A stretch of 64,000 bases of DNA from Pseudomonas cavernicola (GCF_003596405.1 NZ_QYUR01000002.1:2744501-2808500), one strand, 5' to 3'. Numbered from the stretch's first letter, positions 1-8,661 are shown. Translations and numbers: made by a program. The notes: a model not told the origin generated them from the sequence alone.

Positions 1-542
1 GAGAGGCTGACGGCGGTGACCTTGCTGGCGTCCAGCTCACCTTCGACGGTACTGGCCAGCAATAGGCGCTGGCCATTATTCGTCCATGGCATCGGTGGAC
101 CGGCACGCATGCCCTGGGCTCTAGGCGAAGTGGCGTGCAGCGGCACCAGCAAGGTCTGCGCCGGCCCGGCTGGCAGCGCGATACGGCTGGTCAGGGTCTT
201 GCCGTCACTGCTCTCGATACGCACGTCGAGGGTCAGCGCCCAGTCCATCGCACTCTGGATGCGCAAACTCATGACATCCGCTTGCGACCAATCCCACTGG
301 CCATTCTGCGGCGTCAGCCGCAGGCTCGGGTTGTCGCTCGGGTTGAAGGTGACCCGCCGCAGAGGCTCGCTGTCGGCCCCGAGTTCGGCGGTCAAGGCCG
401 GCAAGTTGGCATTTTGCGTCGTCACCTGCACCACATCGGTAGGGCTAACAAAGTTGAACAGCGTCTGTTGCTCGGCCGGCGCGGCAAACGACGGCGTGGC
501 AAACAACAGCGCGAAAACAGTAGGCAGTGAACGGCGAATCAT
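1..542 (-). CDS. Secreted protein with agarase-type CBM-like N-terminus (partial)
   Basis: The reverse-strand frame starts at ATG 542, with a TAGGAGAG ribosome site upstream, and runs off the left edge, so only about 180 N-terminal residues are visible. A signal peptide comes first (MIRRSLPTVFALLFATPSFA). The next 150 residues resemble the CBM-like beta-sandwich domain of bacterial agarases: WDWS near residue 83, a lipid-free beta-rich stretch, then LPAGPAQTLLVPL and GMRAGPPMPW. The catalytic glycosidase domain would lie outside the window. The domain call comes from remembered family patterns, not a search. The substrate is unknown, and a Pseudomonas protein of this kind need not act on agar. 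Confidence 0.55.
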   Translation of the reverse strand, partial: MIRRSLPTVFALLFATPSFAAPAEQQTLFNFVSPTDVVQVTTQNANLPALTAELGADSEPLRRVTFNPSDNPSLRLTPQNGQWDWSQADVMSLRIQSAMDWALTLDVRIESSDGKTLTSRIALPAGPAQTLLVPLHATSPRAQGMRAGPPMPWTNNGQRLLLASTVEGELDASKVTAVSL

Positions 543-613
543 GTGACAGGCTCTCCTAAACAACCAGCCAATAGACAACGGGCTTGCGAAATGATGCCAA
601 GCAGGCCCGTGCC

Positions 614-2758
614 TTATGCAATTTCCCGGCGAAACGGCGGCAAGGCATTCAGAATCGCCTTGCCGTAACGTTGCGTGACCACCCGCCGATCCAACAGAGT
701 AATGGTGCCGCGATCTTCTTCGGTGCGCAGCAGACGACCGCAGGCCTGGACCAGACGCAGCGACGCATCCGGTACGGCGATTTCCATAAAGGGGTTGCCG
801 CCGCGTGCCTCGATCCATTCGGAGAGGGCCGCTTCCACCGGATCATCCGGCACGGCAAAGGGAATTTTAGCGATGACCACGTGCTCGCAGTAGGCACCGG
901 GCAAATCGACCCCTTCGGCGAAGCTGGCCAGGCCGAACAGCACGCTGGACTCGCCGCCGTCGACTCGCGCCTTGTGCTTGTTCAGGGTCTCCTGCTTGGA
1001 CAGGTTGCCCTGGATGAACACCCGTTTGCGCCAATCGCGCTCCAGGCCATCGAAGACTTCCTGCATCTGTTTGCGCGAGGAGAACAGCACCAGGGTGCCG
1101 CGCGAGCCTTCGACCAACTGCGGCAGCTCGCGGATGATCGCCGCGGTGTGGGCGGCGGCATCCCGTGGGTCGGCCTTCAGGTCCGGGACCCGCAACACCC
1201 CGGCATCGGCGTGATGGAAGGGGCTCGGCACCACGGCAGTGACCGCCACTTTCGGCAGACCGGCGCGCATCCGGTAACGATCGAAGGTGCCCAGCGCGGT
1301 CAGGGTCGCGGAAGTCACCAGGGCGCCGTAGGCGACATTCCACAGATTACGCCGTAGGGTTTCCGCCGCCAGGATCGGGCTGGCGTTAACCTCGATATCG
1401 AACAGCGCGCCGCTCTCGGCCAGGGTCAGCCAACGGGCCATCGGCGGGCTGTCCTCCGGGTCCTCGACGCAGAAGGCGGTCCACAGCTCCCAGTTGCCCT
1501 GGGCGCGCGCCAGCAGGCTGCCGAACAGCGGATACCATTCTTCCGCCTGGTGACTGGCGATGCCGATGGCAGCCTCGCCATCCATGGCTTCCTTGAGCAA
1601 TTCGGTGAGGCGGGTGAAGACGTCGGTCAGGCGTGAAAAGCCCTTCTTCAGCTCGATACCCATCTCCCACAAGTGCTCCGGCACCAAGCCACCGACGAAG
1701 CGATGACGCGGGCGCTCGCGGCCTTCCATGTCTTCGCCGGCCTTGAAATCGGCCAGTTGCTCACAAGCGTTGAACATGAATTGCTGCTGCGTGCGCACTT
1801 CGCGCGCCAGCTCAGGCACCTGCTCGATCAAACGACCGAGATCGCCTGGCAGCGGGTGCTGCGCCAGCAGTTTGCTGAGATTCTTCGCGGTCTGCTCCAG
1901 CCAGTCGGCGGTCGCGCGCAGACGCGTGTAGTGGGCGAAGTGGCCGATGGCTTTGTCCGGCAGGTGGTGGCCCTCGTCGAACACATACAGCGTCTCGCGC
2001 GGGTCTGGCAGCACGGCGCCGCCCCCCAGGGCCAAGTCCGCCAGCACCATATCGTGGTTGGTGACGATCACATCGACCTTGCTCATACCCTCGCGCGCTT
2101 TATAGAAGGCGCACTGCTGGAAGTTCGGGCAATGCCGGTTGGTACACTGGCTGTGATCGGTGGTCAGGCGCGCCCAGTCGGCGTCCTCCAAGGCCTCCGA
2201 CCAGCTGTCGCGGTCGCCGTCCCACTTGTTCCCGGCGAGCTTTTCGACCATTTGGGTGAAGAGCTTTTGACTGCCCTCATCCACGTCGATCTTGAACCCC
2301 TCCTCGGCGAACAGCTGGGCGGTCGCGCTCTGCGCCTCGCCTTCCTGCAGCAGCATATCGAGCTTGGACAAGCACAGGTAACGCCCGCGCCCCTTGGCCA
2401 GGGCAAAGCTGAAGTTCAGCCCACTGTTGCGCATCACCTCCGGCAAATCCTTGAAGACGATCTGCTCTTGCAAGGCAACCGTGGCGGTAGCGATAACCAG
2501 ACGCTTACCGGCAGCCTTGGCGATTGGAATAGTCGCCAGGCTGTAGGCCACTGTTTTGCCGGTACCGGTACCGGCTTCTACCGCCACTACCGCCGGCTCA
2601 CTGTCACGCCGGCCTTCGTCATCGACCGTGATTGCCCCTAGCACCTTGGCAATTTCAGCGATCATCAAACGCTGACCATAACGCGGCTTAAGGCTTTTGG
2701 CTTCGAGAAAGCGGGAGTAGGCGCCCTGGATCTGGGACTTGAGTTCGGTACTGAGCAT
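614..2758 (-). CDS. dinG: ATP-dependent DNA helicase DinG (XPD/Rad3-like)
   Basis: A 714-residue superfamily 2, 5'-to-3' iron-sulfur DNA helicase that unwinds R-loops and D-loops in DNA repair. Visible motifs are Walker A AGTGTGKT near residue 62-69, the DEGH box near 261-264, and four [4Fe-4S] cysteines (about C129, C205, C210 and C216). The C-terminal helicase motif VI is QACGRLLR. I chose ATG 2758 (MLSTELKSQ), which gives the usual DinG length; a TTG at 2776 is the only in-frame alternative. The gene is followed on the same strand by the agarase-like gene, about 70 bases away. Confidence 0.95.
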   Translation of the reverse strand: MLSTELKSQIQGAYSRFLEAKSLKPRYGQRLMIAEIAKVLGAITVDDEGRRDSEPAVVAVEAGTGTGKTVAYSLATIPIAKAAGKRLVIATATVALQEQIVFKDLPEVMRNSGLNFSFALAKGRGRYLCLSKLDMLLQEGEAQSATAQLFAEEGFKIDVDEGSQKLFTQMVEKLAGNKWDGDRDSWSEALEDADWARLTTDHSQCTNRHCPNFQQCAFYKAREGMSKVDVIVTNHDMVLADLALGGGAVLPDPRETLYVFDEGHHLPDKAIGHFAHYTRLRATADWLEQTAKNLSKLLAQHPLPGDLGRLIEQVPELAREVRTQQQFMFNACEQLADFKAGEDMEGRERPRHRFVGGLVPEHLWEMGIELKKGFSRLTDVFTRLTELLKEAMDGEAAIGIASHQAEEWYPLFGSLLARAQGNWELWTAFCVEDPEDSPPMARWLTLAESGALFDIEVNASPILAAETLRRNLWNVAYGALVTSATLTALGTFDRYRMRAGLPKVAVTAVVPSPFHHADAGVLRVPDLKADPRDAAAHTAAIIRELPQLVEGSRGTLVLFSSRKQMQEVFDGLERDWRKRVFIQGNLSKQETLNKHKARVDGGESSVLFGLASFAEGVDLPGAYCEHVVIAKIPFAVPDDPVEAALSEWIEARGGNPFMEIAVPDASLRLVQACGRLLRTEEDRGTITLLDRRVVTQRYGKAILNALPPFRREIA

Positions 2759-2857
2759 GGATTCTGCGGGCGCCAAAAGGCTGGATAAATTTTCAGTAGT
2801 TTAACCGGGCGGCTATGATAGCGCGCGTTTCACCAACCGCCGACCGGAGATTACTGA

Positions 2858-3322
2858 ATGACCGCTTTTGCTTTTGTCTACGCCCTGCATGTGTTGGCCA
2901 GCCTGATCTGGGTCGGCGGCATGTTCTTCGCTTGGATGATTCTGCGTCCTGCCGCAGTTAGCGTGCTCGAGGCACCCGCTCGGCTGAAACTATGGGCCGA
3001 CGTATTTCGTCGCTTCTTCGTCTGGGTCTGGTTGGCGGTGCTGGTCTTGCCGATCAGTGGAGTCGGCATGATGCACTTGCGCTTTGGCGGTTTCGAGACG
3101 GCGCCGCGTTATGTGCAGATCATGATGGGGCTATATATCGCCATGGTCGCGCTGTTCATTCGCGTGCAGGCCCTGCAACTACCGGAGCTGCGCCGCGCAC
3201 TGACAGCACAGGATTGGCCGGCCGGTGGCGCGGTACTGGGCCGCATTCGCCGCTTGGTAGGCTTCAACCTGCTACTTGGCTTGACGCTGGTGGCAATTGC
3301 CGCCGCCCGGCCGAGCTTCTAA
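2858..3322 (+). CDS. CopD-family integral membrane protein
   Basis: A 154-residue protein with four hydrophobic helices and the sequence layout of the short CopD-domain family: HVLASLIWVGGMFFAW at the start, a conserved Arg-Phe-Phe after helix 1, and FNLLLGLTLVAIA at the end. The conserved His of helix 1 (residue 11) is present. It has no copper-binding partner nearby, so copper handling is not shown. It is divergent from dinG, with about 100 bases between their starts. Substrate unknown. Confidence 0.75.
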   Translation: MTAFAFVYALHVLASLIWVGGMFFAWMILRPAAVSVLEAPARLKLWADVFRRFFVWVWLAVLVLPISGVGMMHLRFGGFETAPRYVQIMMGLYIAMVALFIRVQALQLPELRRALTAQDWPAGGAVLGRIRRLVGFNLLLGLTLVAIAAARPSF

Positions 3323-3335
3323 GGCAGAGACGGGC

Positions 3336-3414
3336 CGTAGGCTGGGTAGAGCACAGCGAAACCCAGCGTCAGCATCGCTGGGTTTCGCCATAAAATGGCT
3401 CTACCCAGCCTACG
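3336..3414. repeat. Dispersed palindromic repeat, copy 1
   Basis: A 79-base element with 17-base inverted ends (CGTAGGCTGGGTAGAGC and its complement) and an inner pair GCGAAACCCAGC/GCTGGGTTTCGC. A second copy lies at 46706-46785. It may also act as a bidirectional stop between the convergent genes on either side. Confidence 0.85.
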
Positions 3415-3428
3415 CTCTTGTACCGTAG

Positions 3429-4121
3429 TTACTTGCTGGGCTCCTGGCCGAAACGCACCAGATTGAAACTGCCCGCGCCACCCGCACCGCCACTACCGGC
3501 CTTCCCCGCTACGCCGCCAGCACCGCCATCCAAGCGCACATGCAGCAGTTGCGCTGGAAACTCCTCCGGCACCTCCAGCCGTACCTGTCCACCGGCCGCG
3601 CCGTTCTGGCCATTGCCACCGTTTTGTCCGTCATAGCCACGGCTGGCTTGGCCCCAGGCACAACCCGCCGAGTCACCATCAGCGCCATCCAAGCCACGAT
3701 AGCCCGGCGCCCCTACACCGCCACGCGCATCCAGGGTCAGCTCCGCAAGCGTGACATTCTCCAGGCGTATGCTCAGATTGCGCCCAGCCGTTGCCGGCTG
3801 CTGTTGGGTACCCGTGGCACCACGGGCATTGATATGGCTGCCGGCGCCGAGCTCAGCACGTGCCACCTCCAAACGGAACGCCTGCGCGCTCGGCGCAATC
3901 GCGATGCGTGCGTCACGTCCTAGGCATAATTCGCCGACACGGATTTCATTCAGGCTCGAGGGAATCAACAAAGTGCCGTAATCGGCGACTTCCAGCCGAT
4001 CCAGCAACAGCACGCTGGTTGTGGTCGGCAAGCGCAGCAGTGAATTGGGTTCCACCCTGACCAGCGTTTCTGCCTGCGCCAACGGGCTGCACAGCGCTAC
4101 GAACAAACAAAGGCTACGCAT
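3429..4121 (-). CDS. Secreted glycine-rich, collagen-like protein
   Basis: A 230-residue exported protein. A signal peptide (residues 1-17, ending AQA) is followed by a beta-rich region. The C-terminal half is dominated by short Gly-rich Gly-X-Y-like turns such as GGVGAPGYRGLDGADGD and GGAGGVAGKAGSGGAGGAG. Two cysteines are visible in the mature protein (in ELCLGRD and SAGCAWG). The start overlaps the end of the upstream DUF1145 gene by eight bases, so the two are probably co-translated. Function not recognised; the pattern suggests a surface or extracellular structural role. Confidence 0.7.
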   Translation of the reverse strand: MRSLCLFVALCSPLAQAETLVRVEPNSLLRLPTTTSVLLLDRLEVADYGTLLIPSSLNEIRVGELCLGRDARIAIAPSAQAFRLEVARAELGAGSHINARGATGTQQQPATAGRNLSIRLENVTLAELTLDARGGVGAPGYRGLDGADGDSAGCAWGQASRGYDGQNGGNGQNGAAGGQVRLEVPEEFPAQLLHVRLDGGAGGVAGKAGSGGAGGAGSFNLVRFGQEPSK

Positions 4122-4395
4122 GCCGAGTCTCCTTCTTCAGCGCCGGCTGCGGCAAGCCGAACAAGTGAAAGCCCCCGAACAACAGCACCTGCAAGCGATC
4201 CCGCCAAGGTTGTGGACGATCTTTGAGGCGGAAGTTAAATAGGCTCAACTCAATCAGATGCGCCAGCAGAATCACTCCACCGAGGACATAAAGCAGTAGA
4301 TCGAAAGGTTTTGCGAACGGGCTCAACAAATTGACCAGCACTATCGGCCAAAACAGCCCGGCCAATAACTTACCCAGCCTCAGAAACATCTTCAT
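4114..4395 (-). CDS. DUF1145 family small membrane protein
   Basis: A 93-residue protein with two or three transmembrane helices (about residues 8-24, 32-52 and perhaps 70-80) and the short cytoplasmic Arg/Lys loop DRPQPWRDR. It matches the conserved gammaproteobacterial DUF1145 pattern. It overlaps the downstream glycine-rich gene by eight bases, forming a two-gene unit. No biochemical role is known. Confidence 0.75.
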   Translation of the reverse strand: MKMFLRLGKLLAGLFWPIVLVNLLSPFAKPFDLLLYVLGGVILLAHLIELSLFNFRLKDRPQPWRDRLQVLLFGGFHLFGLPQPALKKETRHA

Positions 4396-4468
4396 TGCGC
4401 ACCCTGCTTATTATTTTGTGGCTTTGCCGCACCTTAACTGCTTCGAGGTAACAGAGACTAGCGCCCCC

Positions 4469-4498
4469 GAAAAAACTACGGGGGCCAGCAGGCCCCCA
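4469..4498 (-). terminator. Rho-independent terminator of the 4520-5248 gene
   Basis: Reading the reverse strand, the hairpin GGGGGCC-TGCT-GGCCCCC is followed by a run of six T. Confidence 0.8.
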
Positions 4499-4519
4499 TT
4501 TTGTTCGCGCTCTTCAGCA

Positions 4520-5248
4520 CTAGCGATCGACGTGCAACTCGACCCGACGATTTTGCGCACGCCCTGCGTCAGTCGCATTGTCTGCCACAGCCTGGCTTTC
4601 CCCGTAACCGACGGTCGTGAGCTTATTGGCCGGCACCCCCTGGCTGACCAGGAAATCCGCCACACTTTGCGCCCGACGCTCTGAAAGGCCTTGGTTGTAA
4701 GCCGCCGAACCGGCACTATCGGTATGCCCGGCAACCTTGACGCCAACCAGATTGGCACTGGTCAAACGATTACTGACATCCGCCAGCAAATCCTTAGCTT
4801 GCGCAGTCAGCTCAGCTGAATCGAAGGCAAACAGCACATTGCCCAGATCACTCAGCACGATCACCTCGTCCTGCGCAGCTGGAGCTGGCGCTTGTGCTTC
4901 AACCGGGTACTGCCGGGGTGGGCAACCCTTGCTATCTACTGCATTGTTGGCCGGGGTGTTCGGGCAGGTATCGCGGCGGTCGAAGACCCCATCAGCATCG
5001 TCGTCACCGTCTTGTGCATAGCAGATCAAGCCGCCCGTCAACGCACCGATCGCAGCACCGCCGGCTGCCCAGGCTGAACTTTCGATTGCGCCCAGACCGC
5101 CACCGGCCAAGCCGCCAATCACACTACAAATGGGCCAGTTCCCTTGGTTAAGCACCGCATCTCCCGTGCTGGAAGTCGAGACGCAACCAGAAAGAACACT
5201 GCTGACCAGAAGAAGGGGTACCGCAACCCGTGAGAGTAGGGTTCTCAT
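4520..5248 (-). CDS. OmpA-domain lipoprotein with a thrombospondin type 3-like segment
   Basis: A 242-residue envelope protein. The lipobox LSGC lies near residue 21. A Gly/Ala-rich glycine-zipper-like hydrophobic stretch follows (GLAGGGLGAIESSAWAAGG), then an acidic DGDDDADGVFDRRDTCP segment like thrombospondin type 3 calcium sites. The C-terminal OmpA domain (about 130-242) has GHTDSAGSAAYNQGLSERRA and the NRRVEL peptidoglycan-binding signature. ATG 5248 has AGGAG upstream and gives a clean signal peptide. It is paralogous to the next upstream gene. Likely role: tethering the outer membrane to peptidoglycan. Confidence 0.9.
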   Translation of the reverse strand: MRTLLSRVAVPLLLVSSVLSGCVSTSSTGDAVLNQGNWPICSVIGGLAGGGLGAIESSAWAAGGAAIGALTGGLICYAQDGDDDADGVFDRRDTCPNTPANNAVDSKGCPPRQYPVEAQAPAPAAQDEVIVLSDLGNVLFAFDSAELTAQAKDLLADVSNRLTSANLVGVKVAGHTDSAGSAAYNQGLSERRAQSVADFLVSQGVPANKLTTVGYGESQAVADNATDAGRAQNRRVELHVDR

Positions 5249-5262
5249 GGTGGGAATCTCCT

Positions 5263-5288
5263 GAGTCACCGGCGAATACCGGTAACTC
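5263..5288 (-). promoter_or_regulatory. Leader hairpin touching the ribosome site of the OmpA lipoprotein gene
   Basis: GAGTTACCGG and CCGGTGACTC form a ten-base stem with one G-T pair. It ends directly before the AGGAG ribosome site of the 5248 start. No T-run follows, so it looks like a leader structure more than a terminator. Confidence 0.35.
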
Positions 5289-5368
5289 AGGAGTAAAGAC
5301 CCGCACACTGCGGTGCACAAGCTATACCCCAAGCAGGTGGGCTACCCAAACGAGGCGCGGGCCGCGGG

Positions 5369-5992
5369 TTACGGCTTGGATTCGACCTCCGCCTCTACGC
5401 GACGGTTTATGGCCCGGCCTTCAGAGGTAGCGTTATCCGCAACCGGTCTGGACTCGCCGTAACCGACAGAGTCAACTCGCTCGCCGCCTACACCGTACTG
5501 GTTAACCAGAACTTCACGAACAGCGTTTGCACGACGCTCGGACAGCTTCTGGTTGTAAGCGTCGGTACCGACGGAGTCAGTGTGACCTTCAACAGTTGTG
5601 GAAGTGGCTGGGTACTGGTTCATGAAGTCAGCCAGACTCTTGATGTCGCCGTAGCTTTCTTCTTTGACTTTCGACTTGTCGAAGTCGAACTTCACGTCCA
5701 ACTCGACGCGCACCGGTGCGGCAGGCTCCGGCACTTCCTCGACGACAACCACTTCCTCGACGACAGCCACTTCCTCGCCCGCACCATGCACCCAGCAATA
5801 GGCCGCAGCGGTGCCTGCACCAACCAGCGTGCCCCAACCTGCCCAGGAACTGCTCTCGATGGCGCCCAATGCGGCGCCAGTCACGCCCCCGACTGCCGCG
5901 CAAACTGGCCAGTCGGTCTTTTGCACGCCGGCGCATCCGGTCAAAACACTAGTCACCAAAATCAGGGGTAATGCGGTCCTTGTGATGCTCAT
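5369..5992 (-). CDS. OmpA-domain lipoprotein, paralog
   Basis: A 207-residue paralog of the downstream gene. It has lipobox LTGC near residue 20, a matching glycine-zipper-like hydrophobic region (GGVTGAALGAIESSSWAGWG), then an unusual Glu/Val linker (EEVAVVEEVVVVEEVPEP). The C-terminal OmpA domain carries GHTDSVGTDAYNQKLSERRA and NRRVEAEV. ATG 5992 is the first methionine with a normal signal peptide. It lies 120 bases upstream of the related gene on the same strand. The shared N-terminal region and OmpA core indicate tandem duplication, followed by loss of the calcium-type segment here or its gain in the other copy. Confidence 0.9.
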   Translation of the reverse strand: MSITRTALPLILVTSVLTGCAGVQKTDWPVCAAVGGVTGAALGAIESSSWAGWGTLVGAGTAAAYCWVHGAGEEVAVVEEVVVVEEVPEPAAPVRVELDVKFDFDKSKVKEESYGDIKSLADFMNQYPATSTTVEGHTDSVGTDAYNQKLSERRANAVREVLVNQYGVGGERVDSVGYGESRPVADNATSEGRAINRRVEAEVESKP

Positions 5993-6123
5993 ATGCAAAG
6001 TCTCCTCATAGGATCGGCCCAAACCGACTCTCTGGAAGTAAAGACGGCACTTTTAAAATCCGCCAGGACTAGGCCGTATTGCTACACCGCGCTAGTCTCC
6101 TCAGACTTGATCGAGGATTTTCG

Positions 6124-6621
6124 ATGACTGACAGTTTTTCTTCGCGTACCCCGCAGCAAGCGTTGGCGGCCCTGCTTGATCGCTATGCACCAAACCGCTT
6201 GTTGCTAGTCGGTGCCAGCGATCTGCCCGCACTGGCGGCCTTTCAAGACGCGCACCCGGATAGCCAACTCGCCCACGCGGCGGCCGGCCCACTCCCGGCT
6301 GACCTGGCCGCCCAGCGCTTCGACCTGGCACTGATCGCCGACTGCCTGGAGCACCTGCCCAAACGCACCGGCCTGGAATTGCTCGGCGGCATTCGTAACC
6401 TCAATGCCAGCCGCCTGGCAGTACTGGTCGACCTCAGCGCCTGTGGCTGGCAAGACACCGATTTCTTCGCCATGGCCCTGCAAGCCAGTGAACGTTTCCA
6501 ACGTGGAGAACAGACGTTGACCTTGTTCACCTACGATCTGCGCGAATACAAACAGGTCCCCGACTGGCTGAATGCCAAGTTCTGGGCCAATCCGCAAAAC
6601 TTCGGCAAATACTGGTGGTAA
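6124..6621 (+). CDS. DUF6231 family protein
   Basis: A 165-residue cytoplasmic protein conserved in pseudomonads and named only by domain number. It has a Rossmann-like start ([18 protein letters not shown]), a central [15 protein letters not shown] segment that resembles a methyltransferase post-motif region, and the C-terminal signature [15 protein letters not shown] 6124 was taken because the preceding frame lacks protein-like sequence. The stop overlaps the alternative GTG start of the next gene, so they are probably co-expressed. Confidence 0.65.
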   Translation: MTDSFSSRTPQQALAALLDRYAPNRLLLVGASDLPALAAFQDAHPDSQLAHAAAGPLPADLAAQRFDLALIADCLEHLPKRTGLELLGGIRNLNASRLAVLVDLSACGWQDTDFFAMALQASERFQRGEQTLTLFTYDLREYKQVPDWLNAKFWANPQNFGKYWW

Positions 6622-6626
6622 GCCGC

Positions 6627-7094
6627 ATGCCGGCGGCCTGCCCCTGTGGCAGTGGCAACCACTTGGACGAATGCTGCGGGCGTTACCACGCCGGCACGCC
6701 AGCGCCGAGCGCCGAGACCCTCATGCGCTCGCGCTACAGCGCCTATGTGCTGGGTCTGATCGACTATCTGGTGGCGACCACTCTACCCGCCCAGCAGGCC
6801 GAGTTGGATTGCGCAGCCATGCAGGCCTGGAGCGCACAAAGCACCTGGCTCGGCCTCGAGGTGGAAAGCGCCGAAGTGCACGGTGGCCAGCCCGAGCATG
6901 CCTTCGTCACCTTCACTGCCCGCTGGCACGACAGCAGCGGCGAACACTCTCATCGGGAACATTCGGGCTTCGTGCAAAACAGCGGCCGCTGGTACTTCAT
7001 CGACTCCACCGTACCGCTCAAGGCTGGGCGCAATGATCCCTGCCCCTGCGCAAGCGGGTTGAAGTTCAAGAAGTGTTGCGCAGGGTTCATGTAA
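6627..7094 (+). CDS. YchJ family SEC-C metal-binding protein
   Basis: A 155-residue UPF0225/YchJ protein. A zinc-finger-like CPCGSG...CC motif begins at residue 5, an NTF2-like middle domain follows, and a second SEC-C motif [13 protein letters not shown] sits at the C-terminus. The two motifs probably each bind zinc. ATG 6627 is chosen; GTG 6615 is an in-frame alternative overlapping the previous stop. The function of YchJ proteins is unknown. Confidence 0.85.
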   Translation: MPAACPCGSGNHLDECCGRYHAGTPAPSAETLMRSRYSAYVLGLIDYLVATTLPAQQAELDCAAMQAWSAQSTWLGLEVESAEVHGGQPEHAFVTFTARWHDSSGEHSHREHSGFVQNSGRWYFIDSTVPLKAGRNDPCPCASGLKFKKCCAGFM

Positions 7095-7135
7095 GCGGCT
7101 GATGTCCGCACGGCGCACGGACCTTCACTGAGCAG

Positions 7136-7174
7136 AAACAGCGAAGCCCACAGATGTGGGCCTCGCTGTTTTAT
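7136..7174. terminator. Bidirectional terminator between ychJ-like and the 7171 gene
   Basis: AAACAGCGAAGCCCACA and TGTGGGCCTCGCTGTTTT form a long stem with one mismatch. It is flanked by T on one side and A on the other, and lies between two convergent genes. Confidence 0.8.
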
Positions 7175-7713
7175 TCCTGCAGTTTCAGATGCGAAGTGTC
7201 CGGCGGTGGGCCCGCGGGGCCAGGTTTGATCTGCCCCATGTCACTCCCCGCCGGAGCCAGACTGAACTGAGACAAATCGACCCGCGGCGCAACCGGCTCA
7301 GGCTTGTCATCCTGCAGATCGACACCCAGCGGGGCAATGCCGAAGTCCGGCGCCTCGACATCGACGAAAGCCGCCATGTATTCATCGCGCGGCGCCACAA
7401 CCAGCCGACGAGGCTCGGCGGTGGCAACAGCTGGCGCAGCCTGGTAAGACGGCGGCGGTGCCAACTCGACTTCTTCGATCTCGACATCCATGGATTGCAC
7501 ATCCACCAACGCGCCGGCACGCTCCAGAGTCGCCCGATACTTCTCGGCAGCGGCGGCATCCAGGTTGTTCTTGATCACCAACCGGCGTCCGGAAAACAGC
7601 AAGGCGATGCGCTGGGCATCCGCCTGGAACAGCTTAGCCAGATTGGCCTTGACCAGCTCCAGCTGGGCACCTGGCACCACCTGCCCGGAAAAGGCGATCT
7701 CGTAGCGGCTCAT
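7171..7713 (-). CDS. Hypothetical protein with a compact N-terminal domain and Pro-rich tail
   Basis: A 180-residue protein. Residues 1-70 (MSRYEIAFSGQVVPGAQLEL, then LFSGRRLVIKNNLD) form a small alpha/beta domain that I have seen at the N-terminus of several uncharacterised Pseudomonas proteins. The rest is low-complexity, rich in Pro, Val and Asp, and probably disordered. ATG 7713 is preceded by a strong AGGAG, so the longer frame upstream is not used. Function unknown. Confidence 0.7.
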   Translation of the reverse strand: MSRYEIAFSGQVVPGAQLELVKANLAKLFQADAQRIALLFSGRRLVIKNNLDAAAAEKYRATLERAGALVDVQSMDVEIEEVELAPPPSYQAAPAVATAEPRRLVVAPRDEYMAAFVDVEAPDFGIAPLGVDLQDDKPEPVAPRVDLSQFSLAPAGSDMGQIKPGPAGPPPDTSHLKLQE

Positions 7714-7828
7714 GGTCACACTCCTGTCCGAGTCAGCCCTCAGTATGGCGTAGGTTTTTTCCCATAAACAACAAGTTGCAGCCAAGCAGTTGCTTGTTAC
7801 ACACTGAGCCGTCAAATGGAGTGTTGGA

Positions 7829-8326
7829 ATGCTGCACCAGGCGCAAACGATAAAAATTATCAGCCTATTGATGTTTTTTGGCCTGTTTTCGGGCCTCGCA
7901 GGATGTTCCACCTGGCTGACAGGTGACTTTAAGGACCCGGATGTCCGCCTCATCAAAGTTGATGTCATCAAAGCCAAGCTGCTGGAGCAACAGTTTGTCC
8001 TGCGCTTTCGCATCGACAACCCCAACTCCGAGAGCTTGCCTGTGCGCGGCCTGGACTACAGCGTGTATTTGAACGAACTGAAGCTGGCCGAAGGCGAGTC
8101 CGACGTCTGGTTCACCGTACCCGCCAATGGCCACCAGGTGTTCGAGGTACCAGTGCGCACCAACCTCTGGCGCCAGCTGAAAAGCATCGTCAAGTTACTG
8201 GAGCAACCCGACCAACCCATTCGCTATCGCTTGCAAGGCGAGGTGAAAACCGGCCTGCTGTTCGGACGCAGCGTGCACCTGAAGCGAAATGGCGAGATAA
8301 TTCCCGGCGATTTTATTCCGGAGTAA
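7829..8326 (+). CDS. LEA type 2 (WHy domain) lipoprotein
   Basis: A 165-residue predicted lipoprotein. The lipobox LAGC lies near residue 26, followed by a single LEA14/WHy beta-sandwich: FRIDNPNSESLPVRGLDYSV and later VPVRTNLWRQL. The family is associated with desiccation and cell-envelope stress in bacteria. It sits six bases upstream of the His-rich SEC-C gene, so the two probably form one transcript. Confidence 0.85.
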   Translation: MLHQAQTIKIISLLMFFGLFSGLAGCSTWLTGDFKDPDVRLIKVDVIKAKLLEQQFVLRFRIDNPNSESLPVRGLDYSVYLNELKLAEGESDVWFTVPANGHQVFEVPVRTNLWRQLKSIVKLLEQPDQPIRYRLQGEVKTGLLFGRSVHLKRNGEIIPGDFIPE

Positions 8327-8332
8327 TGCTTC

Positions 8333-8524
8333 ATGAGCCAAGAACCCCATGTCCATGGTCCTGACTGCCACCACGACCACGATCATCATCACGGCCACGT
8401 GCATGGCCCAGACTGCAACCACGGCCACCAAGAGCCGGTACGCAATGCACTGAAAGACGTCGGCCGGAATGATCCCTGCCCCTGCGGCAGCGCGAAAAAA
8501 TTCAAGAAGTGCCACGGCGCCTAA
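8333..8524 (+). CDS. His-rich SEC-C motif protein
   Basis: A 63-residue protein with two unlike metal-binding parts. Residues 5-32 carry two HVHGPDC(H/N)H units around a dense His/Asp run. Residues 42-62 are a SEC-C motif ([19 protein letters not shown]), the zinc-binding tail known from SecA. It follows the LEA-type lipoprotein by six bases. The composition supports zinc, nickel or copper binding, perhaps as a buffer or chaperone, but nothing shows which metal or client. Confidence 0.85.
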   Translation: MSQEPHVHGPDCHHDHDHHHGHVHGPDCNHGHQEPVRNALKDVGRNDPCPCGSAKKFKKCHGA

Positions 8525-8544
8525 TCCACCGCCAGATCGTCCTC

Positions 8545-8576
8545 CAGGCCCGCTGAATGCGGGCCTGTTGGTTTAT
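8545..8576 (+). terminator. Probable terminator after the SEC-C gene
   Basis: AGGCCCGC-TGAAT-GCGGGCCT hairpin followed by a weak T-rich tail (GTTGGTTT). Confidence 0.5.
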
Positions 8577-8661
8577 GCGGCGAACTGAGACAACTTATTC
8601 CAGACCAGTCAAACACACCTCGTCCGTGTCTGCGGCGATCCGACCGTGCGGAGATATCTCG

